From Folioceros fuciformis (lineage: Eukaryota; Anthocerotophyta; Anthocerotopsida; Anthocerotales): 21,802 bases of DNA. Position numbers and translations under genes: made by a program. The notes under the pieces were generated by a model, which searched no databases, was not told the DNA's origin, and was given only the letters and a program-made list of their open reading frames with translations. The stretch spans positions 1 through 21,802 of the forward strand of contig JBNGIO010005087.1 of assembly GCA_049999805.1 (NCBI GenBank). The letters are read 5' to 3'. How positions within the stretch are numbered: position 1 is the stretch's first letter; every line of letters begins with the position of its first letter. This document shows, piece after piece, positions 1-7,967 of this stretch.

Positions 1-397
1 TAAACCGTGTGAGCATGGACTCTACAACCTCAAGCCGGAGCAGAATCATGTCTGTAGCAAATGGATCCGACATAAGGTAAGGTTGCTCTTCAGCAATTCT
101 CTGCCCTCCTCTTGCAAATGCAAGTAGCTCCTCGTCTTCACCAATTCGCTGCTCCAAACGGTCTAGCAAGCGCTGGCAATGTGCTGCCACACGGCCTTCA
201 AAACTGTTTGGGGAAGCTGATGCTGCTGCAGCACGAATGCTGTGATTTCTCCTAGCACGCATTCCATCTCTGTCAGCAATCCAGCCATTTGTTATCAGCT
301 CATTGTGGCGCCTTTGGATGTACTCCTCCCTGGCTAGAGCTCTAGAAGAATTGTTGATAGGTGGACTTCCCCAACGTCGTCCTTTTCTCCTAGGCAT
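1..397 (-). CDS. Unknown protein encoded inside element C (3' end outside window)
   Basis: An uninterrupted frame of 132 codons starts at ATG 397-395 and is still open at the window edge, so the protein is longer. The N-terminus is strongly basic (MPRRKGRRW), which could act as a nuclear localisation signal. Next come an Arg/Glu-rich stretch (REEYIQRRHNEL), an Ala/Ser-rich linker (about residues 62-70) and a segment with helical, charged character (LLDRLEQRIGEDEELLAFA). I do not recognise the family. It does not look like a copia gag: there is no early aromatic-rich gag motif and no CCHC knuckle in the visible part. It lies 220 bases downstream of the PBS, where gag would be expected, so it is probably carried by the element. 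It has no stop codon, unlike the older elements around it, which fits a recent insertion. It could be a divergent gag, a captured host exon or the 5' end of a non-autonomous element's only gene. Confidence 0.6.
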   Translation of the reverse strand, partial: MPRRKGRRWGSPPINNSSRALAREEYIQRRHNELITNGWIADRDGMRARRNHSIRAAAASASPNSFEGRVAAHCQRLLDRLEQRIGEDEELLAFARGGQRIAEEQPYLMSDPFATDMILLRLEVVESMLTRF

Positions 398-618
398 TTT
401 TCCAGGCTAGGATGCTAGTATTCATCTAGCAATATTCTTATTGTTTACTACACATGTGTGCAGGCAGGCAAACCCGCGTCATCATCAGACACATGCATCT
501 ATCTAATGATAAATGTAGATGTTCGATGATAACCCTGTTTCGCTTGCCATGCTCTACATGAATTTAGCTACGTGCCTAGCTAAAGTAAACAAAGTGCAGC
601 GGAAAGATCAGAGACACA

Positions 619-630
619 GCTCTGATACCA
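619..630 (-). other. Primer-binding site of element C
   Basis: The minus strand reads TGGTATCAGAGC directly after the LTR end. This matches the 3' end of plant initiator tRNA-Met, which primes minus-strand DNA synthesis in most Ty1/copia elements. It fixes the 3' boundary of the LTR at base 631. Confidence 0.85.
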
Positions 631-781
631 TGACACGAATTAGAGAACACACACAAACATGTACTCAACTGAATGATTAATTAAATTAATGAACAAAATT
701 GTGTCTTATATACTGTGTTAAATATAAACCCTAATCGTTAACTATGTGAGGTTAACTAACCAAGAGTAACAAACTCTAACA
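631..781 (-). repeat. 5' LTR of element C (151 bp)
   Basis: TG at the 5' end (base 781) and CA at the 3' end (base 631), bordered by gypsy coding sequence on one side and the PBS on the other. It is AT-rich, with a TATA-like GTATATAAG on the minus strand at about 704-712 and a telobox (AAACCCTAA on the plus strand, 726-734). In layout and size it resembles the LTR of copia A (156 bp), but the sequences do not align well beyond the TGTT start and an AT-rich ATTAATT-type stretch. Confidence 0.8.
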
Positions 782-1345
782 CCGAGTACCATATTTTAAT
801 GCCACATACAGCAACTCCTCATCAAGAAACCTGTCATCCGTTTCTCTAACCTTCCCTTTGGTTTTGAGTCTAGAAACAAAGTCAGCATTAACATGGCTCT
901 TCCCTACTCTTATTTCCACCTCAAAATCAAACTCCTGTAGCAAGAGAATCCACCTAGCAATCCTCCCCGTTAGGTCAGGCTTGCTTACAAGATACTTCAG
1001 AGCAAAGTGGTCCACATGAAATACTACCTTGCAAGCTAGAAGGTAGTGACGGAACTTCTTACAAGCGTAGATGATGCCCAAAGCCTCTCTCTCCATTGTG
1101 GAGTAGTTCCTCTCCGCATCCGTGAGTTGCCTTCTAGCATAGAAGATAGGGTGGTCCCTCTTCTTGTCATCTTGTTGGCTGAGGATGGCCCCTATAGCAT
1201 AGGCTGACACATCCACATACACATGGAAGGTCTTCTCCCAATTTGGTGGGCTCAATGTCGGTGCTGCCACCAAACTCCTCTTCAAGTCCTGAAATGCCTC
1301 CTCCCTCTCCGGGGTCCACTCATACGGCACATCCTTCTTCGTTAG
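782..1345 (-). pseudogene. Gypsy G RNase H domain, 3' end cut by element C
   Basis: This continues the RT connection domain after an in-frame TAG at 1348-1346. It starts around LTKKDVPYEWTPE and runs through a Ty3/gypsy RNase H. Visible active-site positions are the Asp in YVDVSAYAIGA, the Glu in MEREALGIIYACKKF, the Asp in FHVDHFALKYL and the Asp in HVNADFVSRL. The motif GRIARWILLLQEFDFEVEI is typical of the Athila/Tat branch. The frame then reads about 25 further residues and ends in the LTR of element C, so its last codons (TRC, stop at 776) are chimeric. Integrase should follow and is absent. In intact relatives RNase H removes the RNA template during cDNA synthesis. Confidence 0.85.
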
Positions 1346-4095
1346 CTAGGTCAAAGCTGCAGCCTTCTTAGCGAAATCCTTGATGAATCTGCTGTAGTAG
1401 CCAACCAACCCAATGAAGACTCTAACATGTCTCACGCTCTGAGGTGCATCCATCTCCGAGATGATCTTCATCTTTTCCATGTCGACTTGCAACCCCTTGG
1501 CTGAAACTCTATGGGCTAGCAAGACACCCTCCGTCATGCAAAAGAAACACTTCCCCCGATGCACAACTTGAGGTTAGTCTCCCTACACCTCTGCAAGCAC
1601 TTCCTCAACTGTTCCAAGTGTAGGTTCCTCCTTCCAAAGACACAAAAGTCATCCAAGAACACCTCCATGAACTTTCAAAGGAACTCCTTGAAAATGGTAT
1701 TCACCACCCGCTGGAAAGTTGCCGGAGTGTTGCAGAGCCCAAAAGGCAGCTTGGTGTAGGTGTAGGTCCCTCAATCAGTTGTGAAAGTCGTCTTGTCGCG
1801 ATCCTCCTCCCGCAGTGTGATCTGATTGTAACCTGAATACCCATCCAGAAAATTATACATCTCATGTCGAGCAACCGTGTCCAGCACACTGTCCATGAAA
1901 AGGAGTGGATGATGGTCTTTCTTGGTTGCCTCATTGAGCTTCCTGAAGTCCTGGAAAACCCTCACCTTGCCAGCTTGCTTCTTAGGCACCACGACAATTG
2001 GAGCTACCCACTCACTAGTTAGGACATGATAGATGACTCCAGCCTCCAAGTACTGATCCAACTGCTCCTTCACAACCATGGAGTACTTTGGGTTCAATCG
2101 GTATTGCTTCACCCGAAGCGGAGTGCTTCCCTCCTTGAGATCTATCCTATGAACACCCAGCTCCTCCGGGACACCTGTCATGTCCGTCACCTTGAAGGCA
2201 AACACATCCAAATATTCAGTCAACAGTGCCTTCAAACCTACCTTCTCCTTGGGTGTGAGGTACTTGGACACCTTGACCCTCTTCCCTAGGGGCAACTCCA
2301 TGTCCTCGACAACATCGGGATCCACGTAAACTCCTTCGAGACTACTCCCTACACTTGTTCCTGATCCTTCTTCTGGGAAATCGTAGTCAGAGGCCTTCCC
2401 CTTCCAAAAGGCAGCTCCTTCCCTTTGCTCTTTATCCTCCTGTGGATCTTCATTCTCCACCTCTTGACCCAAATCCACCATCTTGACAGTATGCCCTACT
2501 CCCTTGTAGGCTCCTGTACTGCTAGAAGTGCTACCTCCAGCACTACCGGATGTGTACCCGAGGGATGGTCTTGCTATTTCTCCCCCATAGGGAGCTTTGC
2601 TCCAGGAGACAAACGAAACTTCAACAGGTCCTGTAGGTTTAGACCTAAAGGTCACACCTTTCCTGCCAAAATCAAACACACAAGCTGTCCCGTACAACCA
2701 CGGTCTCCCAAGGAGCACCTTGTACCCTAGGTCAGACACTGGCCTCATGACAATGTAGGTCAGCTTGAACATGATCCCTCCTATCACCGTGGGCACATCC
2801 TTCAACACTCCTAGAGGCTTCCTCTTGGTCTGGTCTGCCATCCGAAGGTACACGCGGATAGGGTCAAACTCTGTGAACCCTAAACGATGGGCTGTGTCCT
2901 TCGTCATGAGATTGACACCAGACCCCGTATCCAACGGTACATCTGGTACCAGACAACCTGCAATCTCCACCTCTATTTCAGGAGCTCCACAATCAGCCAA
3001 CTCCACTGAACTCATCCAGGTTGAGACTGTCTTCCCTTCGAGTGGCTCCGCTATCCCTCGGATGGCCTCCTTCACGATCTTCCTGGCCTTGGGACTAACG
3101 GACAAGAGTTGTCTCAAGCTCACCACAAACTCCTGGTCAAGCAAGGCGTCAGCAAATCCAGCAACCTTCATGACCAAAGCCTCCCTTATTGTTGTTGTCT
3201 TAGTAGGATTGATCCCTCCATCCTCCTCGCTTCGATCAACCTTCTCTCCTTCCTGTTCCTTCTCCAAGGGACTTGCACTCTCCACCACCCCTGTCACAAG
3301 AGGGTCTGCAAACGTGACCTTCTTAGACCGGTGCATCAGCCTAGTCAGCTCTTCCTCCAGCATTGCAGCAACCTCCTTGCTGATGTCGGGTGGGAATGCT
3401 GATTCTTCAGCCTCTCCGTCAGCTAGTTCACCTTCCTCTCGATGAGGTGGATCAACCTCTTGCCCAGTCGGCACATCATTCTTCCCTTGCTGGACGAGTG
3501 GTTCCTCCCTTGCCTCTGGTGGTTTAGGAGTGTTGTCACGCTCTCTCCTCCTCCTCTTCTCTTCCTTCTTCGTCTTCTCCCTATAACGACGTTTGGAACG
3601 AGTGGTGACCCTTGCCACCATGACTTCTTCACCATCGCTAGCTTCGCCTGAATATCCCTCCTCCACAATGCCAGAAAATGCTTGAGAGTCAATCAAAGGC
3701 TCCTCCTCAGCCTCCACCGACAACACAGGTGCGCTTGTCACAGGAGCTGCTGTCTCCACCATAGGAGGAATTCCCTCTCGCGGTGCCTCCGTGATCCTCA
3801 CTCCAGATCTAGGCAGTGCAGGCCTAGGGATGCCCAAACACCTTGGATCCCCAGCCCTATGCCCTGGATCCTTGCACACCTGACAAAACGGCACAAATCC
3901 AAGTTGCCGACGTGGCTCTGTGCACTCGTTAGCGGAGTGTCCCGGCAAGCCACAATTAAAACAACAACCTGCTGCCACCACTTGTGGATGCTGGGACGGA
4001 TCTGGCCTCCAAGGGCCTGGAGATACCGGACGAGGACCATACCTCATTCCATGAGGTCCTAGTGGTTGGAAAGATGGCCGAATGGACTGTGGTGG
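1346..4095 (-). pseudogene. Gypsy G gag C-terminus, aspartic protease and reverse transcriptase
   Basis: This part is in the same frame as the upstream gag block, separated from it by TGA 4098-4096. It begins with two zinc knuckles, CFNCGLPGHSANEC (3963-3922) and the variant CQVCKDPGHRAGDPRC (3885-3838). A long acidic, Ser/Lys-rich linker follows. The protease motif LDTGSGVNLM lies at about 2934-2905 (residue ~373 from Met 4047). The RT shows YRLNPKY, VVVPKKQAGKVRVFQDFRKLN and YSGYNQI before TGA 1773-1771 replaces the Trp expected after TTFTTD. The frame goes on through LPFGLCNTPATFQR, another TGA at 1677-1675 and the catalytic FLDD (1659-1648). A frameshift near 1565-1575 follows, then GKCFFCMTEG. 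It ends at TAG 1348-1346. All enzyme motifs are present, but no continuous product is possible. Confidence 0.88.
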
Positions 4096-5678
4096 TCAAG
4101 GAGCAGTCACAGCCTGTACCCGATAGGAGTCATCCACGTACCAATAGTCTCCTGGTAGGTAGGCGTCCACTTGGTTGACGGCGTGGCGGGGAGCCCTAGT
4201 GCACTCTTGGTGAGTGTGTCCTGATTGGTGACAAATAGAACAGTACACCAGTTGCCGACCCGGTGAAGGTGACCTCCTTGGTGCTTGGTTGCGTACAGCC
4301 TTCACCTTTAGCTCGGCCAGCCTCCTCGTCAATGCCTCAACCTGGCTGGTTAGTACTCCACCACTTGAGGACGGTTCGCCTCTCTCCATCCTATAGGATC
4401 CTTTGCCTCTCCTGTCCTTCTCAGCTCGATGATTCTCATCCTCCTCATGCCTCTTGTGTGCTTTCTCCAGATCCTTCCTCATCCTCTTCTCATAAGCCCT
4501 ATCGGACTCCTCATCGGTGTAAGGATCCGACACAAGGCTGTCATAATCGGGATCAGAGTGAGACGGTGGCCTCGACCTTGAAGAGGAAGATGGGCTGTGA
4601 TGCCTCGACCTCCTATGATGCCCATACTTCCGATTCTGCTTCCTCTTCTCTTTGCTCAACTCTGACAGCTCAAAATCTTCAGCAGCCTTCAAAGCCTCCT
4701 GCAAAGTGGTCACACCTCTCGTGTAGTAGGTTGCCATCCGATCGGGCAGTCCTCCAGCAAACCAATCCAAAGCTTGAGCATCCGTGTACCTTAGAGTATT
4801 CGGACCTCCTAGAACAACTGGCTTGCCACGCGGGATCCTGTCCACATAGCTGTAGAACCTCTCAATGTAATCATAGAGATCCTCCTTCCTTCCTCGCTTC
4901 AAAGTCCTCAACCTCACGTAGGTGTGATGGCCATGGCTGAGACCTCGACACCTGGTCAAGAAATCGTCCTTCAGGCTGTCCCAATCCACTGGTGGTGTCA
5001 CTCCATACGTCCAGCTGTACCACTGCTGAGCTTGTCCTCTCAGCAAACCTGGAAAGATCCTCAAACGATCAGCTGTAGTGTCCTCCATGTTGGCACGAGA
5101 CACATGCTCGAACGTCCTTAGGAAGGATTCAGCATCCTCCCCTCTTCTCTTGTCTCCAAACTTCATGTATTGCTGACAACTGTGAATAGGAGCAGCCATC
5201 CTTGCAGCAACTCCTCCACCCACTTGGCTGATACTTGACGTAGGAAGTATAGCCCCTACTGAAACCACTACGGGGGCTGACAATGGAACATTGGTCATCA
5301 AGGGGTTTGGCTGACCACCAACAAGTGACTACCAGCTATCTAGCAATGATACCACAACTGAAGTATCACCTAGAGTTGACTGCAAAACACTCGATTGTAA
5401 CACAGACTCCCTCTCAACACAACCCACTTGTTGGACTCCTTCCTGCAACCAGATGTAATACCAACCTCCTGGATGTCACGCTCTCCGACAATCAGCTCTT
5501 CAGATTCGTGCTCTCCACTTGACCAAGGCAGCTCCTCCTCCACAAGGGTGCTAGCCTTAGGGGTCAAGCTACTCTCCCCTCTCAACAAATTCCTCCTTGT
5601 TGCACGTAGATCCCTAGGTGAAGGGGTTACAGCTGCTCTCCCTCTACTAGTTCTACGATCACCTCTTCCACCAGACAT
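4096..5678 (-). pseudogene. Gypsy G gag, N-terminal and capsid part
   Basis: The likely start is ATG 5678-5676 (MSGGRGDRRTSRGR), 55 bases after the PBS and the first ATG there. The basic N-terminus is followed by an acidic stretch. The frame is lost near 5405-5415 (one frameshift) and resumes in another frame that has TAG at 5331-5329. From about 5301 a 401-residue open stretch carries the gag core: QQYMKFGDKRRGEDAESFLRTFEHV, WYSWTYGVTPPVDWDSLKDDF and ALDWFAGGLPDRM. These are characteristic of the Ty3/gypsy capsid (Retrotrans_gag) fold. A charged Arg/Ser-rich region follows, then a CCHC knuckle CSICHQSGHTHQEC at 4242-4201. TGA 4098-4096 stops it, but the next codons continue in frame. That stop could be an authentic gag/pol readthrough site, but its position between zinc knuckles makes a nonsense mutation more likely. 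Confidence 0.85.
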
Positions 5679-5732
5679 CCACCGGACAACTTAGACTCTC
5701 CATCCGATCAGCAAAAGAAACTCCCAAGCCGC

Positions 5733-5750
5733 TCCCCAGCAACGGCGCCA
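5733..5750 (-). other. Primer-binding site of gypsy G (tRNA-Asp type)
   Basis: The minus strand reads TGGCGCCGTTGCTGGGGA. The usual plant form has C where the 13th base here is T, and it pairs with the 3' end of tRNA-Asp. It begins four bases (TTTT) after the LTR end. Confidence 0.88.
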
Positions 5751-5754
5751 AAAA

Positions 5755-6291
5755 TGTGGAGGAAAAACCCCGGGCACTTATTGCTGACGGGTTCCACCTT
5801 TAGTGGCCACACTTATCCCACTGTCATTGATGTTGAAATAGCACCACAGGCTTAGAAGGACTCCACAGTTGCTTACTTAACGTGCACAGGATGCTACATA
5901 TATAGCCTTCAGGCGGGGCAACCCTCTATAAGGTAAGCCTTAGTCTTGAGGGTGCAATATCCTAGTATATCCTGATAACACTTAGGTGATAGATAACTAC
6001 GAGTTCAATATGGGATAATCTACACTATCCTAAGTGTTTTACGCTCTTAATAGCAATTCAGTTAGAGCTTGATTTCTAACAGGACCCACCACGATCGTGG
6101 AGACCACTACCGGTCACGGAGCTAGTAGAGTAGGGATCAAAGTCGTAGAGTAGGGTCCGCGGTAGCTAGGCTAATTAGAGGGTAGTGGTAGGGAGCTAGT
6201 AGGTAGTAGAAACGCTAGTGGATAGGCCTGACCTAGGTAAGAGCCAGTATTAGAAGAAACCTGTGTTACTTGGCACAAATCATACTCCACA
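5755..6291 (-). repeat. 5' LTR of gypsy G (537 bp)
   Basis: The boundaries come from a 7-bp terminal inverted repeat, TGTGGAG at 5755-5761 and CTCCACA at 6285-6291. The inner end lies next to the PBS and the outer end lies against copia B integrase sequence. A TATA-like CTATATATG lies on the minus strand at 5905-5897. The possible target duplicate CCATG at 6292-6296 cannot be checked because the other end of G is outside the window. The first ~72 bases match the sequence starting at 21582 with about six differences. Confidence 0.8.
5897..5905 (-). promoter_or_regulatory. Putative TATA box of the gypsy G LTR
   Basis: The minus strand reads CTATATATG inside the LTR, about 145 bases before its 3' end. 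That is a plausible U3/R position for RNA polymerase II initiation. No transcript evidence is available. Confidence 0.4.
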
Positions 6292-7031
6292 CCATGTCAT
6301 CTAACTTGCGTCGTTCTGTTTAGGAACATAAGTATACGCTGTGGAGCCAAATACTCGCATGTGCAACAGGCTTGGTTTCCACTTCCAAAAGGCCTCATAA
6401 GGGGTTTTACCTAGTACAAAGGTTGTCAAAACTCGATTTAGTATGTAAGTAGCAATTGTGAGGGCTTCTACCCACTACTATTTAGGTAGTCCTTCCCATC
6501 CCAGCATGATCATGGTCATACCCATTAAGGTCTGATTCTTACATTCTACCACTCCATTTTGTTGCTGAGTGTACAGGATTGAAAGCTGGCGTATGATTCC
6601 ATGGGCTTCAAATAGCACTTCATACCGGTGGCCTATGAACTCTCCACATTGTCCGTGCAAAAGCACTTCACCAAATTGCCAGTCTGTCTTTGTACCATAG
6701 ATATCTAGGATTCAATACACTCAAAGGCATCACTTTTAAGACGGAGTAGGTACACCCAAGTGTAACGTGAGTAGTTATCTTTTAAGGTAAGATAATAGTC
6801 AGCCCCACCTAGTGACTTAACTTGCAACTTGCCTGCAATGTCTGCATGGACAAGTTCTAACATCGCTTGAGCTCTATGTGCTTGTTTATTTTTGAAGGGA
6901 AGCTCCTTCTACTTCAACATAACACAAGATTGATAGACAGGGAGATGCTTAAAGCAAGAGAGCAATTTTTCCCTAAAACAGTCTAAGGAGGCCATTAGGT
7001 TCAACTTATCCTTGTTAATATGCCCAAGCCT
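6292..7031 (-). pseudogene. Copia B integrase fragment (downstream half of the split element)
   Basis: On the minus strand this starts at AGGCT (7031-7027), which completes the zinc-binding motif WHARLGH begun in the other half of B at 13664. It continues with INKDKLNLMA and then the integrase core. Recognisable pieces are the GGAD-type strand region near 6800, a degraded TDN-GEF at about 6655, YTQQQNGVVECKNQTLMGM (6570-6520), where the usual ERKN has become ECKN, and W-EALTIATYILNRV to LHMRVFGSTAYTYVP (about 6475-6310). Frameshifts are present. It ends near KLDD, where the LTR of gypsy G begins at 6291. It is closely similar in architecture to the integrase of copia A, so B is an older relative of A. 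RT and RNase H of B would lie left of gypsy G, outside the window. Confidence 0.82.
7027..7031. repeat. Target-site duplication of copia A, left copy (AGCCT)
   Basis: AGCCT directly precedes the left LTR of copia A and recurs directly after the right LTR at 13659-13663. Both copies lie at the point where copia B's WHARLGH motif is split, so removing A and one copy rejoins B. Confidence 0.93.
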
Positions 7032-7187
7032 TGTCAAACTAGCGGAAGCTTGTGTTGTAAAAATGATACAACAGAATTAATTAAAATCAGAGCAAGAGTA
7101 TGTTTATACAAAAATTCATGTCTGTAGAGTTAGGGTTGTATAAACCCTGGTAACCTAAACCAGGTAGGGTTAAATAACCCTTCAACA
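7032..7187 (-). repeat. 3' LTR of copia A (156 bp)
   Basis: On the minus strand it starts TGTTGAAGGGTT and ends GTTTGACA. It is identical to 13503-13658 except at 7166. A TATAAAC motif lies on the minus strand near 7103. A short inverted repeat (CCTGG and CCAGG, around 7147-7164) is present. Confidence 0.95.
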
Positions 7188-7199
7188 CCCCCACTTAAA
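7188..7199 (-). other. Polypurine tract of copia A
   Basis: The minus strand reads AAGTGGGGG immediately before the TGTTGAAG start of the 3' LTR. This is the expected position of the primer for plus-strand DNA synthesis. Confidence 0.75.
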
Positions 7200-7350
7200 C
7201 CTAACTGGTTTAAAAAACGAGATTCCTATCGAGTACACTTCATAAAACTCAGCAACTTCGATCATTGCCCTTGCTCTCACGGGAATCCCGACTCTGGACT
7301 TCATATACTTCATTTGTTTCCTGTGAGGAAGAGCAGCTGCACTGTGCAGG

Positions 7351-7698
7351 ATGAAGACCCGGTCTGGAACTTCCATTGGAGAGGGGGACAACGACGAGGC
7401 AAAATCACAGCAGAGGGCAAGGGCCAGCAGCGCGTTGGAAGACCCAGACCTCAAGAGCTCAGACGATGGAGCAGATAGCAAGATGCACACTGCCCAAATT
7501 CTGTCCAACCTAACCAAGGACATGAATACTGCACTGGCAGCCTTGGACGAGGTGGAAAAACTTGTAGACCTCAAGAGGGAGGAAGTAGCTAGGCAACTAG
7601 CTAAGCTTATCTCAGAAGTGTCTACCCAGCGGGAATCCAAGAACAGTAAGAAGCGTACTGGTGAGGAACTGTATGAGGTATGTGTTGTTCTTGTTTAG
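7351..7698 (+). CDS. Antisense ORF inside copia A, coiled-coil-like, function unknown
   Basis: This 115-codon frame lies on the strand opposite to copia A's own genes, in the region between the gag-pol stop (7968) and the 3' LTR. No sense-strand gene overlaps it, so it is not a shadow. The N-terminal half is hydrophilic and acidic (MKTRSGTSIGEGDNDEAK). Residues of about 48-92 have a heptad-like pattern of hydrophobic and charged residues (ILSNLTKDMNTALAALDEV, then VARQLAKLISEV), suggesting a coiled coil, followed by a basic patch (KNSKKRT). At 7677/7678 the sequence GAG|GTATGT is a good plant 5' splice site falling between codons, so the real exon may end there (109 codons) and the last six residues may be intronic. 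I do not recognise the family. It may be a captured host exon or an additional ORF of the kind reported antisense in some plant LTR elements. Confidence 0.5.
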   Translation: MKTRSGTSIGEGDNDEAKSQQRARASSALEDPDLKSSDDGADSKMHTAQILSNLTKDMNTALAALDEVEKLVDLKREEVARQLAKLISEVSTQRESKNSKKRTGEELYEVCVVLV

Positions 7699-7967
7699 AA
7701 TTTTTGCTGTCATCTACTCACGACTTGACAAGACGTGGAGCTTCATCCTCTGAGATGTGACAGCCAAACTAATAGAAGGCCTGTGTAAAGTCTGAACAGG
7801 AAGGCTATGCGCCTCGGCCATGATGGGAGAGCAAAGACTGAAGACTGAAGTACTCCTGCACACAAGGTTTAGCTACGAAGTGTGCAAAGGATAGAAAATA
7901 GTAAACAGGCTAAAGCTAGTCCCACTTCAAATTTCTGCTGCTCAGACAATTGCCTTCAACCTGCTGG

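Larger units (their letters stand above)
1..781 (-). mobile_element. Element C: small-LTR retrotransposon, 5' part, interrupting gypsy element G
   Basis: Read on the minus strand, a 151-bp LTR beginning TGTTAGAG and ending GTGTCA is followed with no gap by TGGTATCAGAGC, the usual plant copia primer-binding site. After a leader of about 220 bases comes an open frame that leaves the window at base 1. The LTR starts exactly where the coding sequence of gypsy element G is cut off, so C inserted into G. The other LTR and the second target-site copy lie outside the window; the adjacent candidate is CCGAG at 782-786. No copia gag, protease or integrase motif is visible in the 618 internal bases, so it may be non-autonomous or carry a cargo gene. 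The LTR size is in the range of TRIM elements. Classification as Ty1/copia-like rests on the PBS only. Confidence 0.75.
782..6291 (-). mobile_element. Element G: Ty3/gypsy LTR retrotransposon, Athila/Tat-like, 3' part missing
   Basis: On the minus strand the order is 5' LTR (6291-5755), PBS for tRNA-Asp (5750-5733), gag with three zinc knuckles, aspartic protease, reverse transcriptase and RNase H. RNase H then stops at base 782, where element C inserted. Integrase and the 3' LTR must lie left of the window if they survive. The RT-before-integrase order, the FLDD active site and the tRNA-Asp primer site place it in Ty3/gypsy; the RNase H motif RWILLLQEFD resembles that of Athila/Tat elements. 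The coding region has at least five in-frame stops and two frameshifts, so it is not autonomous. G lies in copia B: copia integrase sequence is cut at 6292 and resumes nowhere to the left inside the window. Confidence 0.9.

Noticed and set aside
619-630. Possible tRNA gene remnants at the TGGTATCAGAG sites (also 13491-13502 and 18793-18803)
   Set aside because: Only 11-12 bases match the tRNA 3' end and each lies next to an LTR end, so these are primer-binding sites.
2765-3445. Plus-strand 226-codon ORF
   Set aside because: It is the complement of the gypsy G gag/protease region, which has clear domain motifs on the minus strand. It is a shadow frame.
4263-4940. Plus-strand 225-codon ORF
   Set aside because: Shadow of the gypsy gag. 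Ser/Pro/Cys-rich composition and no motifs.
7182-7640. Minus-strand 152-codon ORF overlapping the antisense ORF of copia A
   Set aside because: It begins inside the coding-like plus-strand segment and runs to the LTR, with Ser/Ala/Leu-rich composition typical of a complement frame. The plus-strand frame has the better coiled-coil pattern and a splice donor, though the choice is not certain.
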